Assembly: GCF_008629685.1 (NCBI RefSeq)
Contig: NZ_VWSF01000003.1
Location: 160,795-224,794 of the forward strand
Source of the DNA: Adhaeribacter rhizoryzae
GTDB taxonomy: Bacteria; Bacteroidota; Bacteroidia; Cytophagales; Hymenobacteraceae
Direction of reading: 5' to 3'
Length of the DNA: 64,000 bases
Positions 33,404 to 41,470 of the stretch are shown one piece after another. A program made the position numbers and the translations under genes. Within the stretch, counting starts at the first letter, position 1. Each line of letters starts with the position of its first letter. Under the pieces are notes generated by a model that did no database searches, was not told the DNA's origin, and saw nothing but the letters and a program-made list of their open reading frames with translations.

Positions 33404-34387
33404 CTACACGGCCATTTCGAGCACCGGATTATATTTGCTGCGATATTGCACCGGCGAAAGCCCGGTAATACGTTTAAAAGTAGTCCGGAACGCTTTGGGG
33501 TCGGTGTAGCCTACGTTGTACATTACTTCATTTACGTTTTCGCGCGAGCTTTCCAGGCTCATTTTAGCGGCTTCAATTTTTACCCGCTGTACGTATTCCA
33601 CTATAGAATTAGAAGTAGCTTTTTTAAAGCGGCGCTCCAGGTTCCGGCGACTCAAAGCCAAATTATCGGCTAACTGGTCTACGGTTATTTTTTCCTGCAC
33701 ATTGTTCTCAATAAATTCCTGCGCTTTTTTAACCAGCTCGTCGTCGTGGTCTTTCTGGCCGTTAAAAATTACAAACGGCGACTGGCTGCGGCGCTCAATA
33801 TCTATCTGAAAAGCTTTGGACATAAATACTGCTACCTCACGCCCGGCATATTTTTCGATTATATATAATATTAAATTCAGGTAAGAAAAAGCCCCTCCGC
33901 TGGAATAAATGCCGTGTTCGTCGGTAATAATCCGGTCTTCTACCAATTGTACCTCCGGATACATTTTCCGGAAATCGTTAGCGGCCATCCAGTGGGTAGC
34001 GCATTTGCGGCCAGTTACCAGCCCTGTGGCGGCCAGCAGAAAAGCCCCTACGCACAGGCTCCCTACTTCTGCACCGGCTTTATATTGTTTTACAATCCAG
34101 GGCACAAACGCCTGGTTATTCTCCAAAACCTTGGTCATTTCTCCGTCCAGGGCCGGTATAATAATTAAATCGGTTTTAGCAATGGCGCTAATGTCGTTAT
34201 CGGTAAATACAGTATAAAGACCGCCAGCTACGGGAACCTCTTTGGTTAGGCCGGCCAACTGCACTTTAAACAAAGCTGGTTTACCCATACTTTTAAGCAA
34301 TTTGTTTACTTCGGTAAATACCTGGCGGGGGCCTTCTATGCTGCCTAAGATAGCTCCTTTGGGAACCAGAATGGTGATGTTTTTCAT
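33404..34387 (-). CDS. GlxA-family transcriptional regulator (DJ-1/PfpI plus AraC HTH)
   Basis: 327 residues. The N-terminal DJ-1/PfpI-like sensor domain (about 1-190: NITILVPKGAILGSIEGPR ... DLIIIPALDG ... GSLCVGAFLLAATGLVTGRKCATHW) contains the nucleophile-elbow cysteine. The C-terminal AraC domain (about 225-320) has two HTH motifs (ITVDQLADNLALSRRNLERRFKKA and NVNEVMYNVGYTDPKAFRTTFKRITG). It likely controls the adjacent divergent SRPBCC/VOC genes; this is inferred from position only. Confidence 0.93.
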   Translation of the reverse strand: MKNITILVPKGAILGSIEGPRQVFTEVNKLLKSMGKPALFKVQLAGLTKEVPVAGGLYTVFTDNDISAIAKTDLIIIPALDGEMTKVLENNQAFVPWIVKQYKAGAEVGSLCVGAFLLAATGLVTGRKCATHWMAANDFRKMYPEVQLVEDRIITDEHGIYSSGGAFSYLNLILYIIEKYAGREVAVFMSKAFQIDIERRSQSPFVIFNGQKDHDDELVKKAQEFIENNVQEKITVDQLADNLALSRRNLERRFKKATSNSIVEYVQRVKIEAAKMSLESSRENVNEVMYNVGYTDPKAFRTTFKRITGLSPVQYRSKYNPVLEMAV

Positions 34388-34792
34388 AGTAATATAAGGT
34401 TATAAGTTACTAAATGGACTTACGCATGCGCATTTTACTAAAAATATTGGGTATATTGATTTAAAAATTTAGCATTTTTTTCTTTCATATATTCTAATTG
34501 CCAATATAATTAGAAAAATTGTCGTAATTAACCCCTTTTTTTGCCGGAAATACACCCGCTTTGTTTTTGTATTTACCTGTATGTTTGCATAGTACAAGGC
34601 TTAAAACGCAAAAGGCTTAATACCTTTATTACTTTATTTCGCCGGAAAACTTAATACCGGCTAATCATATACAAACCAATTAATTAAAAGGCTTTAGGCA
34701 ACCAAAAGCAAAGTAGCCTGGCCGGCTGGTTAAAAAAATATTATTTTACTGCATCCGCTTAAATTTATGTTTAACCTTAAAAATTTACTAAC
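34388..34792. other. Divergent intergenic region, probable regulatory space
   Basis: 405 bp between the GlxA-like regulator and the first SRPBCC gene, AT-rich, with no gene or strong hairpin seen. It probably holds divergent promoters and binding sites for the AraC domain, but no operator could be defined. Confidence 0.5.
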
Positions 34793-35245
34793 ATGAACGC
34801 AGAAATTCAAACCTTAAAAAAATCAATTCAGATTAATGCACCTAAAGAAAAAGTTTGGGAAGTATTGCTCCAGGATAATTATACCCGCATTTGGTACGCC
34901 GAATTTAGCGAAGGCACCCACGGTGAAACAGACTGGCAACTGGGCAGCAAAGCAAAGTTTATGGATAGTAATAATGATGGGTTAGTAGGCACCGTAGTCG
35001 TAAACCGGCCCAACGAGGTTATTTCGATAAAATACGATGGCTTTATAAGCGGCGGTAAAGAAGATTACGAGAGCGAAGGCGCCCAAGCCATGAAAGGAAC
35101 CCGCGAAACTTACCGGCTAACCGAAAATAATGGCATAACGCAACTAGCCATTGAACTAGACACCGCCGAAGAATATTACCTGTATATGTCGTCGGCTTGG
35201 AATAAGGCTTTAGAAAAAATTAAAGTACTGGCCGAACAGAACTAA
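34793..35245 (+). CDS. SRPBCC/AHSA1-like protein
   Basis: 150 residues with the START/AHSA1 pattern: KKSIQINAPKEKVWEVLLQDNYTRIWYAEFSEGTH, a central beta sheet and the C-terminal helix YLYMSSAWNKALEKIKVLAEQ. The fold binds a hydrophobic ligand in a helix-grip pocket; no ligand is known. Cytoplasmic. It heads a run of three genes (34793-36389) in the same direction, divergent from the GlxA regulator. Confidence 0.88.
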   Translation: MNAEIQTLKKSIQINAPKEKVWEVLLQDNYTRIWYAEFSEGTHGETDWQLGSKAKFMDSNNDGLVGTVVVNRPNEVISIKYDGFISGGKEDYESEGAQAMKGTRETYRLTENNGITQLAIELDTAEEYYLYMSSAWNKALEKIKVLAEQN

Positions 35246-35282
35246 AAAATTACTACAACCTAAATATTAAAACCTAACAAAA

Positions 35283-35816
35283 ATGAAAGTACTGGCAAAA
35301 ATATTAATAGGTATAGCCGGCTTTATTGCCTTAATACTAATTGTGGCCTTGTTTGTAAAAAAAGAATATACCGTGGAACGGGAAATTACCATAAATAAAC
35401 CCCGCACCGAAGTATTTAACTACATCAGGCACCTGAAAAACCAGGATAATTACAGCAAATGGGTAAGAACCGACCCTAATATGAAAAAAGCTTACCGGGG
35501 CACCGATGGCAACGTGGGCTTTGTATATGCCTGGGACGGCAACGAGAAAGCCGGCCAGGGCGAACAGGAAATTAAAAACCTGACCGAAGGTGAGAAACTA
35601 GAAATAGAGGTACGGTTTATACGGCCTTTTGCCAGTACCGCCTACGCCCCCATGTCTACGGAAGCGGTATCTCCTACCCAAACCAAAGTAAAATGGGGCA
35701 TGACGGGCGGCAATCCTTACCCGCTTAACCTGATGCATTTATTTATAGATGCTGTATTGGGCCCGGATTTAGAAACCAGCTTGGGTACCTTAAAAAATAT
35801 TCTGGAGAAAAGCTAA
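35283..35816 (+). CDS. Membrane-anchored SRPBCC (polyketide cyclase/dehydrase-like) protein
   Basis: 177 residues: an N-terminal transmembrane anchor (about 5-27, ILIGIAGFIALILIVALF) then a helix-grip domain starting VEREITINKPRTEVFNYIRHL and ending VLGPDLETSLGTLKNILEK. This two-part layout is typical of bacterial SRPBCC proteins. Ligand unknown. It is 37 bp downstream of another SRPBCC gene, suggesting cotranscription. Confidence 0.87.
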   Translation: MKVLAKILIGIAGFIALILIVALFVKKEYTVEREITINKPRTEVFNYIRHLKNQDNYSKWVRTDPNMKKAYRGTDGNVGFVYAWDGNEKAGQGEQEIKNLTEGEKLEIEVRFIRPFASTAYAPMSTEAVSPTQTKVKWGMTGGNPYPLNLMHLFIDAVLGPDLETSLGTLKNILEKS

Positions 35817-35981
35817 GTTGGCGCCCTTAGCTCCCGCCAGCCTAATATTCTGTTGCGTTAGAAAACTTTGCGGCCCGGCTTATATTTCCGGCTATATTTT
35901 ACCGCACCAGGAGGCAATAAGCGCAATATCAAACAATAATAAAATATAAAATAATTATTACTAACCTTTAAATATAAAAAA

Positions 35982-36389
35982 ATGGCTACTAAAATATTCG
36001 TGAATTTACCGGTTAAAGACCTTAACAAATCTGTTGAATTTTTTACCAAACTCGGTTTTAGTTTTAACGCGCAGTTTACCAACGAAGACGCTACCTGCAT
36101 GATTATTAGCGAGGATATTTATGTAATGCTGCTGGTAGAACCATTCTTCAGAACGTTTACTAAAAAAGATATTGCCGATACCAGCCGGACTACCGAAGTA
36201 ATTACTTGCTTATCGGCAGATAGCCGGGCGCAGGTAGATGAACTGGTTGACAAAGCGTTTGCCGCCGGTGCCACCGAATCTAATTTTACTACCGACCAAG
36301 GCTTTATGTACGGCCGGAGTTTTCAGGATATAGACGGCCACTTGTGGGAAATAATGTACATGGATATGACCGCCATGCAGCAAGGCTAA
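35982..36389 (+). CDS. VOC-family (glyoxalase/bleomycin-resistance fold) protein
   Basis: 135 residues. N-terminal TKIFVNLPVKDLNKSVEFFTKLGF and C-terminal GFMYGRSFQDIDGHLWEIMYMD are typical of the PhnB-like lactoylglutathione-lyase subgroup. The metal-binding glutamate in LWEIM is present. The substrate is unknown. Same direction as the two SRPBCC genes. Confidence 0.88.
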   Translation: MATKIFVNLPVKDLNKSVEFFTKLGFSFNAQFTNEDATCMIISEDIYVMLLVEPFFRTFTKKDIADTSRTTEVITCLSADSRAQVDELVDKAFAAGATESNFTTDQGFMYGRSFQDIDGHLWEIMYMDMTAMQQG

Positions 36390-36431
36390 ACCCCACCAAA
36401 TATTTTATTATACTTAAGAAAAGGTACCAAA

Positions 36432-36653
36432 ATGGTAGAAGTTTTTAAAACAAATGTGGAAAATCCGAACCAGGCCAATATGCTGCTCGACCAGATTCAC
36501 CGCCATTTTAGAAATTACAAAGCCAATTTCGACCTGGACGATTGTGATAAAATATTGCGGGTAAAAAGCGATTTGGAATTTATTCAACCGGCTGCTTTAA
36601 TAAATTTATTGCAGGACTTGGGCTTTAAAGCCGAAGTCCTGCCTGATGAATAA
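36432..36653 (+). CDS. Small conserved hypothetical protein, ferredoxin-like fold
   Basis: 73 residues (MVEVFKTNVENPNQANMLLDQIHRHF ... ILRVKSDLEFIQPAALINLLQDLGFKAEVLPDE). The beta-alpha-beta-beta-alpha-beta pattern resembles heavy-metal-associated domains, but the CxxC metal site is missing, so metal binding is not claimed. It lies 42 bp after the VOC gene and may be cotranscribed. Confidence 0.7.
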   Translation: MVEVFKTNVENPNQANMLLDQIHRHFRNYKANFDLDDCDKILRVKSDLEFIQPAALINLLQDLGFKAEVLPDE

Positions 36654-36729
36654 TACCAAGTAATATATTATGTTCTATTGCTCATAGCGGCAATATTTAT
36701 TAAAGACCGAACTTACTTACCTTTAGTGT

Positions 36730-37308
36730 TCAGTCGTCTAAACCTTTTCCTGCCAATATTTTGGGAATGTATTTTTCAATTCTGCTTTCTCTTGTTTTGG
36801 GTTGTTTGGCCGCTGAAAAATATAACAAATAGCCCCTTTGCCGGCCTGGAGTTAAGCTGTTGAAAGCTAATTCTATTTCTTTATCGGTTTGGAGCAGTTT
36901 CTCAAATTCTTCGGGCCTATTAAATTCTGCGGTGTTTTTAAACGCTACTTTTACACCAGATTGCTCAATTTTAATAGCTTCTTTAACGTAGTCTTTAATT
37001 AACGTTTTAAGTTTTACAATATCATCCAGGCTTGTAAACCTCATTTGCCGCCGGTCTTGCACATTTTCGGTTTGCTGAATTAATAGGCCAGCTTTATCAG
37101 TAATTAAAACCCCTTTAAAGAAAAGAAGCGCACAATAATCTTTAAAGCCGTGAATTAATACTATGTTATTATTCTGGTAAGTATAGCATGGATGCATCCA
37201 TTTAATTTGTTCATTTAGTTTACAGTCGAGCACAATTTCCCGCAGCAAAAACATTTCTTCGCGCCATTTTTTGGCTTTACTTAAGAACATATCAACTTCC
37301 GGATTCAT
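36730..37308 (-). CDS. YdeI/OmpD-associated family protein (DUF1801 domain)
   Basis: 192 residues. The N-terminal DUF1801-like domain (MFLSKAKKWREEMFLLREIVLD ... WMHPCYTYQNNNIVLIHGFKDYCALLFFKG) is followed by the C-terminal YdeI segment FNRPEEFEKLLQTDKE and LTPGRQRGYLLYFSAAKQPKTRESRIEKY. Function unknown; in many Bacteroidota these genes follow AHSA1 and DoxX genes, as here. Last gene of the ArsR-AHSA1-DoxX-YdeI operon, 10 bp after the DoxX gene. Confidence 0.9.
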   Translation of the reverse strand: MNPEVDMFLSKAKKWREEMFLLREIVLDCKLNEQIKWMHPCYTYQNNNIVLIHGFKDYCALLFFKGVLITDKAGLLIQQTENVQDRRQMRFTSLDDIVKLKTLIKDYVKEAIKIEQSGVKVAFKNTAEFNRPEEFEKLLQTDKEIELAFNSLTPGRQRGYLLYFSAAKQPKTRESRIEKYIPKILAGKGLDD

Positions 37309-37318
37309 AAATATTGCA

Positions 37319-37699
37319 TTAATAACTTAACATAACTTTCCGGCTATCTGGTCTGAAATACCAGGAAACAACTGTTAAAACGAGTAATAATGTTGGTCCA
37401 AAATATTCCGCAATATTATCTCTAACGGCCAGGTGGGTAAAGATGGCGCCGGACATTAAAAAGAAGAAACCGGCATAAGCCCATTCTTTTATTAAAGGTA
37501 ATTTAGGAATTAGAATAGCCACTACGCCTAATATTTTCCATACCCCAATAATTGTCAGAAAATACATAGGATAACCCAAGGCGTTCATTTTTTGCGCTTC
37601 TTCTTCCAGATGAATTAGTTGCACTACTCCGGTAGAAATCATTCCCAAAGAAAGCCAACTGGTAGCAACCCAATAAATAATTTTGTTTCGTTTTGCCAT
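37319..37699 (-). CDS. DoxX-family small membrane protein
   Basis: 126 residues with four membrane helices and the DoxX-like patterns YWVATSWLSLGMISTGVVQLIH, MNALGYPMYFLTIIGVWKILG and PLIKEWAYAGFFFLMSGAIFTHLAV. The family is implicated in sulfur or redox-related membrane functions, but this member's role is unknown. Sits between the AHSA1 and YdeI genes with gaps of 8 and 10 bp. Confidence 0.88.
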   Translation of the reverse strand: MAKRNKIIYWVATSWLSLGMISTGVVQLIHLEEEAQKMNALGYPMYFLTIIGVWKILGVVAILIPKLPLIKEWAYAGFFFLMSGAIFTHLAVRDNIAEYFGPTLLLVLTVVSWYFRPDSRKVMLSY

Positions 37700-37707
37700 A
37701 ATGGTAA

Positions 37708-38088
37708 TTATTTTAACTGAAGTAGAATTTCCTGGAGCCGGTTATGCGCCATGTTAATGCCCTGGGCAAAAGGTAGTTTAAGCATATTATCGCGGTCATT
37801 TACCGACTTGTACACAATGTGCATGGTTAGTTTACTCTGCTCTTTGGTGAGTGGCTCAAAGGTTAAGAATTCAAGCTGCACCGGAAACGGGGTGTTTTCC
37901 ATTTCAAAAGTCCGGGTAATTTTTTGGTTGGGTTCAAACTCGTGAATGGTGCCGTTAAAAAAGTGTTTATTGCCTTTGGGGTCGGTGGTTTCAAACAAAT
38001 AACTACCGTGTTTCTTTGATTCCAGTTTAAGCACCTTGGTACCCATCCATTGTTCCAGAATTTCGGGTTCGGTATAGGCTTTAAACAA
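37708..38088 (-). CDS. AHSA1/SRPBCC-family protein with no standard start codon covering its conserved N-terminus
   Basis: SRPBCC protein with LFKAYTEPEILEQWMG and a C-terminal LPFAQGINMAHNRLQEIL helix. The only usable start in frame is TTG at 38088, but conserved family sequence continues upstream in the same frame to about 38157 (QEIVVTRTFELPVALL, the first beta strand and helix of the fold). No ATG, GTG or TTG lies between the in-frame TAA (about 38163) and 38088; a GTG sits directly before that TAA. Either a non-canonical start is used, or the start was lost by a point mutation or a sequencing error. Part of the ArsR-headed operon. Confidence 0.75.
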   Translation of the reverse strand: MFKAYTEPEILEQWMGTKVLKLESKKHGSYLFETTDPKGNKHFFNGTIHEFEPNQKITRTFEMENTPFPVQLEFLTFEPLTKEQSKLTMHIVYKSVNDRDNMLKLPFAQGINMAHNRLQEILLQLK

Positions 38089-38178
38089 CAGGGCTACCGG
38101 CAGTTCAAACGTTCGGGTTACTACAATTTCTTGTTTACCGTTTTCGGCTGAAACTTTTGTTTTTTGTTACACAGCTTT

Positions 38179-38502
38179 CTATTCTTTTGGTTTGTACGAT
38201 TGCATTATTTGTTCCAGTTTATTAAACCTGCTCTCCCAAAGGTTACGGAACGGTTCCAGAAAGTCGGCTACTTCTTTCATTTTAACAGCATTCAGGTGAT
38301 AATATATTTCTCTGCCGTTCTGTTCTTGTTTAAGCAATTCACATGCGGTAAGTATTTGTAAATGCTTGGAAACGGTGGGCCGGGCGGTATCGAAGTTTGC
38401 CGCAATGGCTCCGGCCGTCATTGATTGTGCGGCAACCAACAGCAGAATAGCCCTTCTGGTTGGGTCGGCAATGGCCTGGAATACGTCACGTCTTAAATTC
38501 AT
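38179..38502 (-). CDS. ArsR-family winged-helix transcriptional regulator
   Basis: 107 residues from the ATG at 38502; a TTG at 38523 would add seven residues. The winged-helix ArsR domain reads [21 protein letters not shown], with recognition helix [15 protein letters not shown] and wing [17 protein letters not shown]. No cysteine metal motif (ELCVC) is present, so it belongs to the non-metal subgroup commonly linked to AHSA1 genes. It is the first gene of the operon with AHSA1, DoxX and YdeI and probably represses it. Confidence 0.92.
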   Translation of the reverse strand: MNLRRDVFQAIADPTRRAILLLVAAQSMTAGAIAANFDTARPTVSKHLQILTACELLKQEQNGREIYYHLNAVKMKEVADFLEPFRNLWESRFNKLEQIMQSYKPKE

Positions 38503-38650
38503 TATGTAGCTAATTGGCTTCAAATATAAATGTAGTTATTTAGCTACGCAATATTTTTCTTAAATATTATTTACAAAACGCTCACCATAATTGGGGATGG
38601 AGCAAAAAACCTGTATTGCATAACTTTGGGTAACTAGCAACCAGAGACTT

Positions 38651-41077
38651 ATGTTAACTTTTCTACTAACCCTCGGCCTTATCTTTCTCTCCATTTCGGC
38701 TTATGGCCAGATAATTATTAAGGGCAGTGTGCAAGCTACTGACGGGCAACCCTTAGCTTATGCGAATGCGCTATTACTAAACCCCAACGATTCGTCATTG
38801 GTGAAAGGAGCGGTAGTTAATGCGTCGGGCTATTACACCTTTGAACAGGTAAGCCCTGGCTATTACCTGATTGCTGCCAGTATGGTGGGGTATGAAACAA
38901 GCTACTCTAAACCTTTTAACCTCATTTCCGCTACCACCGGTACGCACCACATGCAGCTATTAGTAGTAGCAACCAACGAAAAGCAACTGCAAGAAATAAC
39001 GGTTACAGCTAGTAAGCCGCTTTATGAACAGCAAATAGATAAGCTGGTAATAAATGTGCAGAGCAGCATTACCGCTGCCGGATCAACTGCCTTGGAAGTA
39101 TTAGAACGCTCGCCGGGAATTGGTATAAACCGACAAGAAAATAGTTTAACAATGAGTGGCAAGGAAGGCGTAGTAGTGATGCTGAACGGAAAAACAAGCA
39201 GAATACCAATGGCTACCCTAATGCAAATGCTTTCTGGGATGAATACCAATACCATAGAAAGAATAGAGCTTGTTTCTACGCCTTCTGCTAAGTATGATGC
39301 GGAAGGAAATGCCGGTGTAATTAATATTGTTTTGAAAAAAAGCTCAGCTATAGGTACCAATGGTTCTTATTCGGCAACGCTGGGGTATGGTTGGTATGAA
39401 AAGCCAGGTACTTCCTTTAATCTAAATCATCGGAGGCAAAAATTAAACCTATATGGCAATGGCTCTTTTCTGTGGGATCATGGCAGGAGTGAGATTACCA
39501 GCAATCGCAGCGTGGTTAATCAACCGGATGTTATACACACAGCTACTACCACAAACCGGGAATTACACAATATTAATTATACTGCTCGCCTTGGATTTGA
39601 TTATTTACTTAATGAACATACTACCATAAGCGGGCTTTTAAATGGTTTTAATAATAGATCCGAACAGTTTGCTCGCAATCAAACTCAAATTCATCGTTCA
39701 GACCAGTTAGATAAGCGTATTCAAATGACGGATCATGAAGTAAATCAATGGCGCAACTTTATGGCGAATATTAATTTGAATCATATTTTCAGTAACAAAG
39801 GAGAATTAAATATTGATGCAGATTATTTATTTTATCACCACAACAATCCGCACGCTTATAAAATTAATTATTTTTTTGAGGAGGACACTCCTGATAAGCA
39901 AGAACAAATGCATAATACTAAAAGCACGCCTATTCAAATCTGGATTGGTAAAGTTGATTATAGTAAAAATGTAAGTGCGCAAACAAGGCTGGAAACTGGC
40001 ATAAAAAGAACTAAATTCAATTTGAACAATGATGTTCTTTTTGAAAGATTTATTGGAGAAACATGGAAAGCTGATGAAGAATTTAATCAGAATGTAACAA
40101 TGCAAGAAAACATAAGTGCCGCCTTCTTCAATGTAAACCATCAGTTTAACAGCAAAACCAACCTACAGACAGGATTACGCTGGGAATTTACAAGCACCAG
40201 TCTTAACGCTAGGCAAGGTGCCAATATATTAAACCGTAACTATCATAATTTATTTCCAAGCGTATTTATTTCGAGGGAATTGGCTAACCAGAATAAAGCA
40301 CAGTTTTCTTATAGCCGCCGGATTACCAGGCCAACTTATACCGATCTTGCGCCGGCATTTACCTTTTTAGATCCTTATACCTACGGTTATGGCAATTCTG
40401 CTTTGCTGGCTACCCTTACGCATGCATTGCAAGCAGCCTACCAATTCAAAAAAAGCTACATGCTTACCTTACAATACAGCCACGACAAGAATGCTGTTTC
40501 CAGGCTTCCTGTTGTAACGCCTCAGACGAACAGGCAAATTTTAATTAAGGCTAATATAGCCAGTACAAACACCTTGGCTTTAGTACTGAATATTCCGCTC
40601 ACAATAACTTACTGGTGGCAAATACAAAATAACCTGATTGGAAGCTGGCAGCAATCAAAAGCTGATTATTCAGGAGAAAAAATGGCTGCGGATGCCCGGT
40701 TTACCCAAATTAATTCTATCCATAATTTTAAACTTCCGGACAATTATTTTATTGAACTATCGGGCTTTTACAAGTCAAGGGCACTACATGGAATTTGGGA
40801 ACTGCATCCAAGTGGTTCTCTTAACATAGGCATACAAAAGAAATTAAACCAGGAGAAAGGAACGCTGGCTTTTAATATAACCGATGTTTTCTGGACAAGC
40901 CAGTTTAAAGTTAGTGCCAACTACCCTGCTTCAAATCTTGATGCATTATTATTATTTAAGTATGAGCCCAGAGTAGTGCGGCTTACCTATTCGCGCAATT
41001 TTGGCAATAAAAATGTGAAAGCAATTAAACAACGGGTAACTGGTTCAGAAGAAGAGCGTAAGCGGGTCGGGAATTAA
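38651..41077 (+). CDS. Outer-membrane beta-barrel receptor (TonB-dependent-like)
   Basis: 808 residues. A signal peptide (MLTFLLTLGLIFLSISAYGQ) is followed by a carboxypeptidase-regulatory-like domain (about 22-110: IIKGSVQATDGQPLAYANALLL), then a plug-like region (LEVLERSPGIGINRQENSLTMSGKEGVVVMLNGK ... VELVSTPSAKYDAEGNAGVINIVLKK) and a large C-terminal beta-barrel. This matches the outer-membrane beta-barrel family related to TonB-dependent receptors, without an evident SusD partner. The substrate is unknown. A perfect TAACTTTG -7-like box lies at 38621-38628. The gene looks more AT-rich in wobble positions than its neighbours. Confidence 0.9.
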   Translation: MLTFLLTLGLIFLSISAYGQIIIKGSVQATDGQPLAYANALLLNPNDSSLVKGAVVNASGYYTFEQVSPGYYLIAASMVGYETSYSKPFNLISATTGTHHMQLLVVATNEKQLQEITVTASKPLYEQQIDKLVINVQSSITAAGSTALEVLERSPGIGINRQENSLTMSGKEGVVVMLNGKTSRIPMATLMQMLSGMNTNTIERIELVSTPSAKYDAEGNAGVINIVLKKSSAIGTNGSYSATLGYGWYEKPGTSFNLNHRRQKLNLYGNGSFLWDHGRSEITSNRSVVNQPDVIHTATTTNRELHNINYTARLGFDYLLNEHTTISGLLNGFNNRSEQFARNQTQIHRSDQLDKRIQMTDHEVNQWRNFMANINLNHIFSNKGELNIDADYLFYHHNNPHAYKINYFFEEDTPDKQEQMHNTKSTPIQIWIGKVDYSKNVSAQTRLETGIKRTKFNLNNDVLFERFIGETWKADEEFNQNVTMQENISAAFFNVNHQFNSKTNLQTGLRWEFTSTSLNARQGANILNRNYHNLFPSVFISRELANQNKAQFSYSRRITRPTYTDLAPAFTFLDPYTYGYGNSALLATLTHALQAAYQFKKSYMLTLQYSHDKNAVSRLPVVTPQTNRQILIKANIASTNTLALVLNIPLTITYWWQIQNNLIGSWQQSKADYSGEKMAADARFTQINSIHNFKLPDNYFIELSGFYKSRALHGIWELHPSGSLNIGIQKKLNQEKGTLAFNITDVFWTSQFKVSANYPASNLDALLLFKYEPRVVRLTYSRNFGNKNVKAIKQRVTGSEEERKRVGN

Positions 41078-41138
41078 TGCTTGAACTTAACCAATAGCAG
41101 TAAACGGCAAACTTGCGTTTTATTATAATAGAAATAAA

Positions 41139-41282
41139 AGCTGTTTCGTATTTCTGTTTCCAGAAGAATTCCGCGCCATTGGTGGTGTTTGCTGCCAACG
41201 CTAAAGCTTTGGCCAGACTACTTGCTGGTGCCTCCACACCAAAGGCAGCGGTTTTGGCCATTTTATAAAATGCTAAACAGCT
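41139..41282. repeat. MITE-like element with terminal inverted repeats (family R2)
   Basis: 144 bp. The left end AGCTGTTTCGTATTT (41139-41153) and right end AAATGCTAAACAGCT (41268-41282) are inverse complements except for two bases. The interior contains CCATTGGTGGTG and TTGCTGGTG segments shared with 51583-51729. No transposase. Confidence 0.75.
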
Positions 41283-41408
41283 TCATCTTTAAGGCTCCCT
41301 ATATTTAAACACAGAAAATTAAGGTTTTTAATTAACCGTTTAACCTTGCAATTGTTGAAAGCAGTAAGTAAACGTCGATTTGCTATTCACAAATAATACT
41401 TATAATCT

Positions 41409-41439
41409 TTTGATAATCAATAGCATTTGCTTATTTTTC
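41409..41439 (+). promoter_or_regulatory. Candidate promoter of the histidine kinase operon
   Basis: TTTG (41409-41412), a 19-bp spacer and TATTTTTC (41432-41439), a good match to the Bacteroidota TTTG-N19-TAnnTTTG consensus, 31 bp before the kinase ATG at 41471. Confidence 0.45.
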
Positions 41440-41470
41440 TTTACCTAATTCTTCCTTTTTTGTCAAGCTG

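Noticed and set aside
33400-33404. Hidden terminator between the convergent MBL and GlxA genes
   Set aside because: The stops are 3 bp apart and no hairpin is visible nearby; termination must occur inside the opposing gene.
41025-41261. 78-residue reverse frame
   Set aside because: Overlaps the end of the receptor gene and the R2 element; repeat-derived.
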